NCBI GenBank assembly: GCA_017963165.1
Contig: JAGCTZ010000176.1
Span: 1 to 25,320, forward strand
Direction of reading: 5' to 3'
Source of the DNA: Treponema sp.
Lineage (GTDB): Bacteria > Spirochaetota > Spirochaetia > Treponematales > Treponemataceae
DNA: 25,320 nucleotides
Shown here: positions 7,203-15,271 of the stretch, one piece after another
How positions within the stretch are numbered: the stretch's first letter is position 1
How the letters are laid out: each line of letters opens with the position of its first letter
The notes under the pieces: model-generated
Seen by the model: only the letters and a program-made list of their open reading frames with translations
What the model was told of the DNA's origin: nothing
The model's database searches: none
Position numbers and translations under genes: made by a program

Positions 7203-7925
7203 CTAGTGCCAGTTGCGGGTTTCTACCTTGTCATCTGGTGTAGCTACAAAAACAATAGGTTTGTTCTTAGAAAAAAGTCCATTTTCTACAACGCCTACAA
7301 TTCCGTTTATTTTATCTTCCATATCTGCAACATCAATTGGTGCATCCCAGGTACAATCAAGAATCTGGTTTCCATTATCTGTAATTACAGGACCAGCCTT
7401 GCGTACACCTTCGCGAAGCTCGCATTTTGCACCAAGCTTGTTAAGCGCATTTGTAACAGGTACGCGTGCCGATTCAATAATTTCTACAGGAACAGGAAAC
7501 TTTGTTCCTATTGTTTCTACAGCTTTTGTTGAATCTGCAACAACAACAAAAATGTCAGAGTTATATTCAACTAACTTTTCACGGACATGAGCGGCGCCAC
7601 CACCTTTAATACAAAAACAGTCTGGAGTAACTTCATCAGCCCCATCAATCGAAAGATCAAGATGACCGCCGATAATTCTGTCATTCATAGAATAAACAGG
7701 AATACCTAAATCCTGGCAGGCGTTTTGAGTCTGAAAGCTTGTAACAACAGCCTTAATATCTTTAAGTTCGCCGCTTTTAATATGCTCGGCAAGTCTATAA
7801 ACAGCTGGAATGGCAGTTGAACCTGTTCCAAGTCCAATTTTCATTCCGCTAAAGATTTTTCCTTTTTCTATTAAAGTATCAATTGCAGTATTTGCAACAA
7901 GTGTTTTCTGTTCACTTTGTGTCAT
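7203..7925 (-). CDS. rpiA: Ribose-5-phosphate isomerase A
   Basis: A 240-residue type A isomerase that interconverts ribose-5-phosphate and ribulose-5-phosphate in the pentose phosphate pathway. Visible motifs, numbering from the chosen start: GLGTGST (phosphate binding, about 31-37), DLSIDGADEV (about 89-98) with the conserved Asp pair, and KGGGAAHVREK (about 105-115) with the catalytic residues. The frame stays open 24 codons further upstream, but the ATG at 7925 is chosen because GGAGGA stands 6 bases before it and family members begin here. The aroD-aroE stop codon lies one base upstream, so translation is likely coupled. Its product feeds PRPP and so the histidine genes of the same run. 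Confidence 0.93.
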   Translation of the reverse strand: MTQSEQKTLVANTAIDTLIEKGKIFSGMKIGLGTGSTAIPAVYRLAEHIKSGELKDIKAVVTSFQTQNACQDLGIPVYSMNDRIIGGHLDLSIDGADEVTPDCFCIKGGGAAHVREKLVEYNSDIFVVVADSTKAVETIGTKFPVPVEIIESARVPVTNALNKLGAKCELREGVRKAGPVITDNGNQILDCTWDAPIDVADMEDKINGIVGVVENGLFSKNKPIVFVATPDDKVETRNWH

Positions 7926-7926
7926 T

Positions 7927-9447
7927 CTATTCCTCCAAATCCTCTTCGAAATCCTGACCTGTAAAAAGCTTGAATTGAGCGTATGCCTGATATTCAAGCA
8001 TTTTATAACCGTTGCTTACACGGCAGCCTGCAAGAGAAGCTCTTTTCATAACTGGTGTAATTGCCGGTCTATACAGAATATCAAAAAGAATTTCATTTCC
8101 ACGGAAATTATAAAAAGATATAGGGTCGTTTGGTTCCTGTTGTGTACCAGGTTTTGTTTCTTTGGAAGCACCAACAGAAGTTGTCTGAACAATAAGATTT
8201 GAATATTCATCAAGAATAGGTGCGCATTCTGGCTCAAGCGTGCAGTGTTCAAAACCATAACGTTCTGCAAGCTGTTTTGCGTGGCTTAGCGTTCTATTAA
8301 AAATGCAGACACGTGCTCCCATCTGTTTAAGAACATAAACAATGGCCTTCGCAGTTCCTCCTGCTCCTATTACGGCAACCTTCTTTCGTTTTATTTTTAT
8401 AGGACCCAGGAATTCTTCAAGCGCACGTTTAAAACCGTATGCGTTTGTGTTATAGCCTATCCATTTTTTATTTCTGTAAATTGCAGTATTGCAGGCACCA
8501 ATCTGAATTACTTCTGGCGACTGAACATTCAGATAATACATTACAGATTCTTTATGTGGATTTGTAATAGCAAGTCCTTCCATTCCAATCTGTTCTGCAA
8601 AAGCAAGCGCTTCAGAAGCAAGCTGTGAACGTACAGGAATAAAAACTGCATCAATTCCAGCTTTCTTAAAACCAGAATTATGAATCTCTGGTCCGGAAAC
8701 TTTATAAAGCGGCCAGCCTGTAATACCAAAAAGCTTTGTGTTTTTTGTGATTGATCTGAAGTTATATAAAGAGGTAAGGGTAACAGGATCGATGTGGCCT
8801 ATTGTCGAAGTATTTGCAATAAGTTCTTCCGGCGAAACATAAGTTAAAAAGGAATTTGTAAGGGTTGCAAGAATTCTTGCAGGTAATCCTTCGCCACCCA
8901 TAGCACACAGAATATGTTCATATTCTGTCATCTGGCTTCCTTCGCGGAAAAGATTCGAAACATCCGAAAGCTTTTTTGGCTTAAAAGCAATTTTAGGAAT
9001 TTCATAACCTGTTTTGCGCATTTCATTGCAGCGTTCGCGCAGATTGTAAATCGGCTCGTCCATGCTGTGTATACTTCTGATTATTTTTACACCAAAAGCC
9101 ATGGCCGCATCCTGAATGCTTGGAATATGAAAATCTTCTTCAAAATCTACAAAGGCAAAATTCTTTGATTTATCCTGATCTGCAAAAGCCAGTGCACGAC
9201 TGAACAGACAGGTTCTTGAAAATTCACTGCCGGTAAAAAGACCACCGTCAACATCGCGGCGGATTGTTAGTATGCAGGGCATTTTTATCATTGCGGGAAA
9301 ACGTCGGGCATAAAGCTGTTCTTCTTCTGTAAGATGATCAACTCGTAATTCAACCATATCAATAATTTTGGCATATTTGTTTACAAGCTGTCTGTCTTCT
9401 TCAAGAGTCTTTCCTGTTAATGTCATGCATATTAATGGTTGGTTCAT
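7927..9447 (-). CDS. aroDE: AroD-AroE fusion: 3-dehydroquinate dehydratase / shikimate dehydrogenase-like
   Basis: 506 residues. About 1-232 is type I dehydroquinate dehydratase: ELR with Glu33, His127 (IRSIHSMD) and Schiff-base Lys152 (PKIAFKP). About 236-500 is shikimate dehydrogenase: catalytic Lys299 (TNPHK), NADP-binding GAGGTAKA (361-368), adenine-phosphate motif NRT (384-386), and MLEYQAYAQF. The joint YNFRSITKNTKLFGITGWP resembles the joint of the plant fusion enzyme. Several substrate-contact positions differ from the norm. The shikimate-binding motif GxPxxHSxSPxxHN reads GWPLYKVSGPEIHN, so both Ser are lost. NTD reads NTN at 333-335, so the catalytic Asp becomes Asn. In the AroD part the usual SAPGQ reads STIGH. 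The enzyme may have shifted in substrate, or these may be lineage variants. Its ATG directly follows the stop of the PASTA gene; rpiA follows after one base. Confidence 0.88.
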   Translation of the reverse strand: MNQPLICMTLTGKTLEEDRQLVNKYAKIIDMVELRVDHLTEEEQLYARRFPAMIKMPCILTIRRDVDGGLFTGSEFSRTCLFSRALAFADQDKSKNFAFVDFEEDFHIPSIQDAAMAFGVKIIRSIHSMDEPIYNLRERCNEMRKTGYEIPKIAFKPKKLSDVSNLFREGSQMTEYEHILCAMGGEGLPARILATLTNSFLTYVSPEELIANTSTIGHIDPVTLTSLYNFRSITKNTKLFGITGWPLYKVSGPEIHNSGFKKAGIDAVFIPVRSQLASEALAFAEQIGMEGLAITNPHKESVMYYLNVQSPEVIQIGACNTAIYRNKKWIGYNTNAYGFKRALEEFLGPIKIKRKKVAVIGAGGTAKAIVYVLKQMGARVCIFNRTLSHAKQLAERYGFEHCTLEPECAPILDEYSNLIVQTTSVGASKETKPGTQQEPNDPISFYNFRGNEILFDILYRPAITPVMKRASLAGCRVSNGYKMLEYQAYAQFKLFTGQDFEEDLEE

Positions 9448-10878
9448 TTATTCAATAAGTTTCCTTGATTCTACCTTATCGGCAACGCTCAAAACTAAAG
9501 TTGTTCCGCGTGGTACTTCATAAGGAATTGTAAGGTTTCCACCCGGATGATTAAAGCTTACGATAGTGTAAGAATTTCCTTCTGCTGGATAAGCTTCGAG
9601 CTTCATAGGAACAGGGTATGGATAATCAGGAAGCTTTTCCTGGAAGATTCCATACGCGTTGTCATCATTTGAATCGGCAGGCATAGCCATTTCTACAGTT
9701 ACTCTTGTGTAGTTTGGTACATATTCATCTTCAATAGTCTGCTGAGAAACTACAGTACCAGGCTTTTCCTGTTCTGTTGCTGTATGTGAAGTTATATCAA
9801 ATACGATTTTTGTTCTTGCAATTGTCTGAAGCAAATCGTTTATACTCTGACCAATAACATAAGGTCTTCTTGTGTTTTCATAATTTGGACCACGGCTTAC
9901 TACAAGCTGAACTGTAACAGGCTCAGAGATTTTTGAACCTTCCGGTGGATCCTGTTCAAGAATTGTTCCTGCTTCCGAAGCATCAGGAATATATTTTGGA
10001 GTTCCAAGTACAATAAGCGGCTTTGTTTGTCCGGCAAAAAGTGTCTGAAGTGACATCTGTACTTCTGAAATATTTTTACCTACATAAGAGCCAACTGCAT
10101 CAATTACAACACCACGGCTTATAACAAGATTTACGCGGCTGTAGCCTTTTACAATTGCGCCCGGCTGTGGATCCTGTTCAAGTACAAGTCCTTCGTCACC
10201 GGGAACATTTGAATAGCGCAGATTGATTTTTGGATAAAGCTCCTTTATCTGCATTTCTATAAAAGCTTCGTCCCATTTTTTTCCTACAACATTAGGAACA
10301 AGAACTTTTTCTGCACCTTTAATATTTGCAAAGAAAATGGCGCAGGCTACAAGCATCATTACTATAAAAGCAGAAATACATGTAATCACAAGGGCGGGGA
10401 TGCTGGCCTGCAATTTATCAAAGCCTTCCGAAAAACTAAAGCGCATATTTTTAGGATTAAAAGGTTTCTTTTCCTTTTTTTCCTTTTTTGCGCGGGATTT
10501 TTTTGTTTTTTTGGCAGGGGATTCTTCTGACTGCCCTTCGACAGGCTCAGGGACCCCTCTTTCATCTTCAGGGACACCACCTTCATATTCAGGGCTTTTG
10601 CTTTCTTCTTCGGTGGTTACGATTTCTTCTTCTGGGGCTGCAGCTTCTTCTGTTTCAGCTTCAGCTTCAGCGGATTCTTCAGTCTCGGTTGCCTCATCAG
10701 CCGGTGTTTCAGCCGCTTCTTCTTCCTTTTCCTCTGCAGCTTCTTCTGCCGGTGCCTCTGCTGCTTCTTCTTTAACTTCTTCAGAAGCCTGTTCTTCAAC
10801 AGCAGGAGTTTCTTCTGTCATTTCTTCTGCGGCTTTTTCTTTATCGTCAATTTCTTCTTTTATTTTTTTAGCACTCAT
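9448..10878 (-). CDS. Membrane-anchored PASTA-domain protein without a kinase domain
   Basis: 476 residues. Residues 1-140 are a cytoplasmic low-complexity region, first Glu/Ala-rich (15-95) then Lys-rich (122-140). One membrane helix spans about 160-185. Outside lie three PASTA repeats: about 191-256 (VLVPNVVGKKWDEA to VNLVISRG), 258-330 (to VTVQLVVSRG) and 337-398 (RPYVIGQS to RVTVEM), then a beta-rich tail ending near 476. PASTA domains bind peptidoglycan fragments or muropeptides in the PknB-type kinases and in PBP2x. Here there is no kinase and no transpeptidase. Residues 109-116 (VPEPVEGQ) come from a dispersed repeat. It starts 16 bases after fmt with AAGGAAA as ribosome binding site, and its stop codon abuts the aroD-aroE ATG. 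Confidence 0.88.
   Translation of the reverse strand: MSAKKIKEEIDDKEKAAEEMTEETPAVEEQASEEVKEEAAEAPAEEAAEEKEEEAAETPADEATETEESAEAEAETEEAAAPEEEIVTTEEESKSPEYEGGVPEDERGVPEPVEGQSEESPAKKTKKSRAKKEKKEKKPFNPKNMRFSFSEGFDKLQASIPALVITCISAFIVMMLVACAIFFANIKGAEKVLVPNVVGKKWDEAFIEMQIKELYPKINLRYSNVPGDEGLVLEQDPQPGAIVKGYSRVNLVISRGVVIDAVGSYVGKNISEVQMSLQTLFAGQTKPLIVLGTPKYIPDASEAGTILEQDPPEGSKISEPVTVQLVVSRGPNYENTRRPYVIGQSINDLLQTIARTKIVFDITSHTATEQEKPGTVVSQQTIEDEYVPNYTRVTVEMAMPADSNDDNAYGIFQEKLPDYPYPVPMKLEAYPAEGNSYTIVSFNHPGGNLTIPYEVPRGTTLVLSVADKVESRKLIE
10534..10555 (-). repeat. Dispersed 22-bp repeat copy 4 (coding, read as VPEPVEG)
   Basis: Minus-strand copy with C in the variable position (CCCTGAGCCTGTCGAAGG). It is read as VPEPVEG in the cytoplasmic linker of the PASTA protein. 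A neighbouring fragment at 10565-10595 repeats part of it. Confidence 0.85.
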
Positions 10879-10894
10879 TGCGATTTCCTTTTTT

Positions 10895-11911
10895 CTATTT
10901 TAACACGTTGCCAATAAAATCCTTGGCACCATTCATAAAGTCCTTTGCAAACATTGCGTTTTTACCCTGACGCTGCAATTTTGTAATATTCAAAATGCCG
11001 TCGCCTGTCTTAACGTAAATACCGCCTGTTTTCTTATTATAAGCCAAAATCTTACCGCAAGGAAAGGCTTTAAATACGTTGTCTGCCATAATTGGACCAA
11101 AAACAGGGTCTGATTCAAGTAAGGCCTGTGCATCTGCAACAAAAACTTCGGTTGCTGCTTCTATTTTAAGCGGTGAATCATTCTGTTCAAGACACCAGCA
11201 GCAAGGATCCGGATAGTATGCACGGATTTTACGGCAGATAGTTTCGGCACTTTCGTTCCAGTTGATTTTTGCCATTTCCTTTGTGATTGTATATGTATAT
11301 GAAATATCGTCTTTTTTCTGAGGTTTGCCTTTTATAAGAACACCTTGTTCTGAACTTTCTTTTATAATCTGACAGATTAATTCTGCACCTTTTTTTGCGC
11401 TGTAATTTAATAGAGATTCTGTTGTGTCGTTTTCGGTAATGTTTACAAAATCATCTTTTAAGATATCTCCCGCATCCATTTTGAGCGAAAGAGTTTGAAT
11501 CGAAATACCAAGATATTCGTCACCTTCTAAAATTGCCTGCTGAACCGGAGTGCAGCCTCTGTATTTAGGCAGGAAAGAAGGATGAAGATTTATACCACCC
11601 ATAGGAAAAAGAGCAAGAAACTTAGGCCCAAAAATGTGTCCGTAAGCAAAGCAGACAAGCAGGTCTGCATTAAGAGGCGCAATCTGTTCGCGGGCAGCAG
11701 AATCAAGATGTTCTGGTGTAAAAACAGGAAGATCTTTTTCTAAAGCATAAGCTGCAACCGGAGTTGGAGTAGGGGTTTTGTGTCTTCCCTTAGCTGTAGG
11801 TGGATTAGAAAGAACTCCTGCTATTTCAAAACCAAAAGCCGACTGCTGTTCGTAGAGAAATTCCAAGGTTATTTTAGCCGCAGCGGGACTTCCTGCAAAT
11901 ACAATTTTCAT
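10895..11911 (-). CDS. fmt: Methionyl-tRNA formyltransferase
   Basis: 338 residues, slightly above the usual 310-320. It transfers a formyl group from 10-formyl-tetrahydrofolate to initiator Met-tRNA. The N-terminal MKIVFAGSPAAA is the typical first strand and loop. Catalytic residues are present: Asn108 and His110 (GGINLHPSFLPKYRG) and Asp146 (LKMDAGDIL). The C-terminal OB-fold-like part (about 215-338) contains KINWNESAETICRKIRAYYP. The start ATG overlaps the def stop (ATGA), so both are translated together, which fits the cycle of formylation and deformylation. Confidence 0.95.
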   Translation of the reverse strand: MKIVFAGSPAAAKITLEFLYEQQSAFGFEIAGVLSNPPTAKGRHKTPTPTPVAAYALEKDLPVFTPEHLDSAAREQIAPLNADLLVCFAYGHIFGPKFLALFPMGGINLHPSFLPKYRGCTPVQQAILEGDEYLGISIQTLSLKMDAGDILKDDFVNITENDTTESLLNYSAKKGAELICQIIKESSEQGVLIKGKPQKKDDISYTYTITKEMAKINWNESAETICRKIRAYYPDPCCWCLEQNDSPLKIEAATEVFVADAQALLESDPVFGPIMADNVFKAFPCGKILAYNKKTGGIYVKTGDGILNITKLQRQGKNAMFAKDFMNGAKDFIGNVLK

Positions 11912-12483
11912 TTTGCCTTTTTTGCTTCCTTTGCTGCAAGCTTAGCTGCTATCTTTGCAGCCTTAGCCGCTTTTGCTTTTTCCTTTTCTTTTGCGCGTTC
12001 AGCTCTTCTTTTAAATTGAAGCTCTGTTTTTTCTGCAAATTCCTTGTCACCACGGTCTATATAAAGAATTCCGTCAAGGTGGTCATATTCATGCTGAATT
12101 ATTCTGGCAAGCAGTCCGTCTGCATCAAGTGTAAACGGACGACCATTTTCATTCAAAGCCTGTACAGTAACTGCAACAGGACGCGAAATTGTTTCGTAAA
12201 CCTGAGGAATGCTCAGACACCCTTCGTCATAATCACTTACTTCACTGGAAGTTTTGATTATCTGAGGATTGATAAAAACACGGCGTACATCATCATCAGC
12301 AATAAGAACAAACATCCTTATATTTTTGCCAATCTGAGGAGCAGCAAGACCAACACCTTCGTAAGCAATCATTGTTTCAAACATATCTTCTGCAAGCTGT
12401 TTGATTTCATCATTTACTTCTGGAATTGGTTCTGACTTCTGCCTTAATGATTCTTCGCCAAGTTTTACTATATCTAATACCAT
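11908..12483 (-). CDS. def: Peptide deformylase
   Basis: 191 residues. It removes the formyl group from nascent proteins and is a metal enzyme. Motif 1 GVGLAAPQ is at 43-50, motif 2 EGCLS at 87-91 (metal ligand Cys89), motif 3 HEYDH at 131-135 (metal ligands His131 and His135, catalytic Glu132). Residues 158-191 are an extra C-terminal tail made almost only of Lys, Ala and Glu, probably helical. Extended C-termini of deformylases can contact the ribosome, so this basic tail could do likewise (inference). AGAGG precedes the start. The gene begins 25 bases after hisD. Confidence 0.95.
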   Translation of the reverse strand: MVLDIVKLGEESLRQKSEPIPEVNDEIKQLAEDMFETMIAYEGVGLAAPQIGKNIRMFVLIADDDVRRVFINPQIIKTSSEVSDYDEGCLSIPQVYETISRPVAVTVQALNENGRPFTLDADGLLARIIQHEYDHLDGILYIDRGDKEFAEKTELQFKRRAERAKEKEKAKAAKAAKIAAKLAAKEAKKAK

Positions 12484-12508
12484 AAGAGCCTCTGAACAAC
12501 CTTGCTGT

Positions 12509-13876
12509 TTATTTTCCTATTCTAAGGCGAGCTGCTCTGGCGTGTCCTGCGAGACCTTCTGAATCTCCAAGATAGCCTGCAGCTGCACCACTTTTTACAG
12601 TTCCAACCTTTCCCTGTTTTACGCGAAGAGTTGTTACAGTTTTAAGGAACATTCTTACACTTAAACCGCCTGTATAACGTGCACTTGTCGAAGTTGGCAA
12701 TGTGTGATTCAGGCCGGCAGCGTAATCACCGTAAACTTCTGCTGCGTAGTGACCAATGAAAAGTGAACCGTAATTAAATACATTCTTTTCTATTTTATCG
12801 CGAAGCTTTCCATCTTCCATTGCAAGCTCAAGGTGTTCTGGTGCCTTGCGGTTTGCAACTTCAATTGCATCTTCGATTTTTTCAACTATTATAATCTTAC
12901 CGCAGTTATCAATACTCTGACGTGCAGTTGCTTTTGTTGTAAGAGTTTCGAGTTGAGCTTCAATTTCGGCACTTACCTTGTGAGCAAAATCTTCGTTATC
13001 TGTTACAAGAATTGGCTGTGCAACAACATCGTGTTCTGCCTGTGCCAAAAGATCTGCTGCTACCCATGCAGGATTTGCAGTTGTGTCTGCAATAATCATT
13101 ACTTCTGTAGGACCTGCAATAAAGTCAATTCCTACGCTGCCAAATACAGACTTTTTTGCTTCCTGAACAAACTTATTTCCAGGACCAACAATTACATCTG
13201 CTCTTGGAATAGAATCTGTTCCGTAAGTCATTGCGCCAATTGCCTGGGAACCGCCCACTGCATAAAGGTGATTTACGCCACAGATATAAGCAGCGGCCAT
13301 AATTCCTTCGTCTGCATAAGGCTTCCCACCAACAAATGCTTTTCCTGGAACACCGGCGCCAGTTTTACCTGCTGCAATTTTATCATCAGGGTGTACGCGT
13401 GGAGGTGTACACATAATTACGTTCTTTACGCCTGCTGCAACTGCTGGAGTTACAGTCATTATTACAGTAGAAACAAGAGGGAATCTACCTGCTGGAACAT
13501 AACAGCCCGCAGTTTCTACCGGAATAGTTTTTTGTCCTGTGATGATTCCAGGTTCAAGCTCTTCTTCAAAATCTTTAAATGATTTGCGCTGGAGCTTTGC
13601 AAACTTTAATGCAAGGTCGTGTGAATAAACAATTGCATCGTAAATGTCTCGTTTTTCCATGCGGAGTTTTTCTGCAGCAGCCTTAAGTTCTTCCTGTGGA
13701 ACTTCAAACTGAGCAGGAACTGCAACATCAAATTTATTTCCGTAAAGACGGAGAGCAGCATCGCCGCGTTTCTGAACCTCTTCCAAAACGGAGGTAACAA
13801 CCTTATCGTCTCCGTCAAAAGGGCGCCCCTTAAAAAAGTCGGGTTCAACATCGTTATATTTCTGAATAGTTATCAT
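12509..13876 (-). CDS. hisD: Histidinol dehydrogenase
   Basis: 455 residues. It carries out the last two oxidations of histidine synthesis (histidinol to histidine, NAD and zinc dependent). Zinc ligands and active-site residues are visible: Gln279 and His282 (AQAEHD), Asp384 (VYGDYAAG), His445 (LAGHARAA) and the Glu348-His349 pair (APEHLEL). GPTEVMIIAD (255-264) and LNHTLPTSTSARYTGGLSV (389-407) are standard. A Gly/Lys-rich stretch of about 20 residues (around 163-188) is inserted, by comparison with the usual 430-residue enzyme. AAGGAT precedes the ATG. The preceding 91 bases carry an inverted pair of dispersed repeats, which could form a strong hairpin in the mRNA between this gene and the His fusion gene. 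Confidence 0.95.
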   Translation of the reverse strand: MITIQKYNDVEPDFFKGRPFDGDDKVVTSVLEEVQKRGDAALRLYGNKFDVAVPAQFEVPQEELKAAAEKLRMEKRDIYDAIVYSHDLALKFAKLQRKSFKDFEEELEPGIITGQKTIPVETAGCYVPAGRFPLVSTVIMTVTPAVAAGVKNVIMCTPPRVHPDDKIAAGKTGAGVPGKAFVGGKPYADEGIMAAAYICGVNHLYAVGGSQAIGAMTYGTDSIPRADVIVGPGNKFVQEAKKSVFGSVGIDFIAGPTEVMIIADTTANPAWVAADLLAQAEHDVVAQPILVTDNEDFAHKVSAEIEAQLETLTTKATARQSIDNCGKIIIVEKIEDAIEVANRKAPEHLELAMEDGKLRDKIEKNVFNYGSLFIGHYAAEVYGDYAAGLNHTLPTSTSARYTGGLSVRMFLKTVTTLRVKQGKVGTVKSGAAAGYLGDSEGLAGHARAARLRIGK

Positions 13877-13899
13877 AGTTTAATCCTTTTCTTGTGGCT

Positions 13900-13953
13900 C
13901 TTCGACAGGCTCAGGGACCACATTCATATTTGGGGTCCCTGAGCTTGTCGAAG
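13900..13953. repeat. Inverted pair of the dispersed 22-bp repeat
   Basis: CTTCGACAGGCTCAGGGACC (13900-13919) and GGTCCCTGAGCTTGTCGAAG (13934-13953) are head-to-head copies. They form a 20-bp stem with one mismatch and a 14-base loop. The pair fills most of the gap between the HisA-I-E gene and hisD. No T-run follows, so read-through is expected, with a possible effect on mRNA processing or stability. Confidence 0.9.
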
Positions 13954-13967
13954 GGTCCCTTCTAAAT

Positions 13968-15263
13968 TTATTTTTCTTTGTGTCGCCTATCTAATTCATC
14001 ATAAACGTCTTTCCATGAAACACCTTCTTTGTACATAAGAACGTTTACAAAATAAATCAAATCTGCCGCTTCCCAGATTACCTCATCCTTCGTGTCGGCT
14101 TCGCACAATTCTTCTGCTTCTTCTTCTACCTTTTCGCGTACACGCTTTGCATCAAGAGTAGCGGTGTAGCTTCCAGGTTTTGGATTTGCAAATCTGTCTG
14201 CAATTATGTTATAGAGCCTTCCCATGCTTGATTTTTCGCCAGGATCAGTTCCGTAACAGGTCCAGGAGCCTGTATGACACGCAGGACCAGTAGGCATAAC
14301 AGTAGCAAGAATGCTGTCTCTGTCGCAGTCAGCACGCATGCGAACAAGTTCAAGAAAGTTGCCGCTTGTTTCGCCTTTAGTCCAAAGCTCATTTCTGGAA
14401 CGACTCCAGAAGGTCAGTTTACCAGTTTCAAAAGTTTTTCTTACAGCCTCGCCGTTTGCAAAGCCCTGCATTAAAACCTCTCCGTTTATACTCTGTGCAA
14501 TTACAGGAATAAGCGGTGTTTTTTCAAAATCAAGACAATTCACAAAAGCATCTGTAAGATTTACTTTTTTAGTATAAAGTGCCATTCCAAGCTGAACATC
14601 ACAATGTAATTTTTCGAGCGCAGCAATTTCTTCTACACTCGAAACGCCTCCTGCAACAACAACGCGGCATTTAACAGCCTCGCGAAGCTGCTTTGCATAG
14701 TCCATATTTGTACCCTGCATGCAGCCTTCTTTTTCTACACAGGTAAAAAGCAACTCTGAACAGAATTTTTCTGCCTGCTTAGCACCTTCAATAAGAGGAA
14801 TGTCTACAGTTTCGGTCCAGCCTTTTACAGCAATTTTTCCGTTTATAGAATCTACCGAGATTATAATTCTGTCTTTTCCAATTGCAGCAGCAAGCTCGTT
14901 CAGAAAATCTTCGTTAAGAACAGATTCTCCTTCAGCAGGATTACTTTTCCAGGCTGCAGAACCAATTATTACTTTTTCGGCTCCAAGAGAAATAAGCTCG
15001 CGTGCACGCTTTACAGTACGGATTCCACCACCAGTTCTTACGTTTCCATGATGGAGCAGTGATTTAAGAAGGGGAGTGTTCTGAGTGTTTCCCTTTGCGT
15101 CAATGTTGCCTAAAGCTGCATCAAGATCAATAACTGCTACTTCGCCATACATGTCAAATTCGCGGATAAGGGCAGCCGCATCGTCGCGCTGAAGAACAAG
15201 CTCCTTTCCGTTTTTAAGCTGAACTACGTGTCCGTTTTTCAAATCAATAGATGAAATTACCAT
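13968..15263 (-). CDS. hisAIE: Trifunctional histidine enzyme: HisA-HisI-HisE fusion
   Basis: 431 residues with three consecutive enzymes of histidine synthesis. About 1-242 is HisA (ProFAR isomerase, beta/alpha barrel): Asp7 (SSIDLKNG), RTGGGIRT (76-83), Asp138 (SVDSINGK), Thr174, and the phosphate loop AGGVSS (204-209). The second-half motif usually TDIxxDGT reads TCVEKEGC. About 250-345 is HisI (PRA-CH): WSRSRNELWTKGETSG, then DCDRD (312-316) and GPACHTGSWTCYG with Cys313, Cys329 and Cys336 as likely zinc ligands. About 347-431 is HisE (PRA-PH): REKVEEEAEEL and EAADLIYFVNVLM. They act in the order HisE, HisI, HisA. The start at 15263 matches the usual HisA N-terminus. No ribosome binding site is visible, and the promoter lies so close that the mRNA is probably leaderless. 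Confidence 0.93.
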   Translation of the reverse strand: MVISSIDLKNGHVVQLKNGKELVLQRDDAAALIREFDMYGEVAVIDLDAALGNIDAKGNTQNTPLLKSLLHHGNVRTGGGIRTVKRARELISLGAEKVIIGSAAWKSNPAEGESVLNEDFLNELAAAIGKDRIIISVDSINGKIAVKGWTETVDIPLIEGAKQAEKFCSELLFTCVEKEGCMQGTNMDYAKQLREAVKCRVVVAGGVSSVEEIAALEKLHCDVQLGMALYTKKVNLTDAFVNCLDFEKTPLIPVIAQSINGEVLMQGFANGEAVRKTFETGKLTFWSRSRNELWTKGETSGNFLELVRMRADCDRDSILATVMPTGPACHTGSWTCYGTDPGEKSSMGRLYNIIADRFANPKPGSYTATLDAKRVREKVEEEAEELCEADTKDEVIWEAADLIYFVNVLMYKEGVSWKDVYDELDRRHKEK

Positions 15264-15271
15264 ATTTGCAG

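Noticed and set aside
7926..7997. Longer N-terminus for rpiA
   Set aside because: It would overlap the aroD-aroE gene by 24 codons; the ATG at 7925 has a strong ribosome binding site and matches the family start.
10337..10903. Ser/Ala-rich 188-codon open frame on the plus strand
   Set aside because: It is the mirror of the Glu/Ala-rich part of the PASTA gene, where the codon bias leaves the opposite strand open.
13313..13390. Dispersed repeat as the source of the extra segment in hisD
   Set aside because: The DNA of the roughly 20-residue insertion does not match any of the repeat families found in this window.
12833..13582. Open frame of 249 codons on the plus strand opposite hisD
   Set aside because: It is rich in Cys, Asn and Tyr with no family features, lies entirely antisense to a clear hisD gene and has no ribosome binding site.
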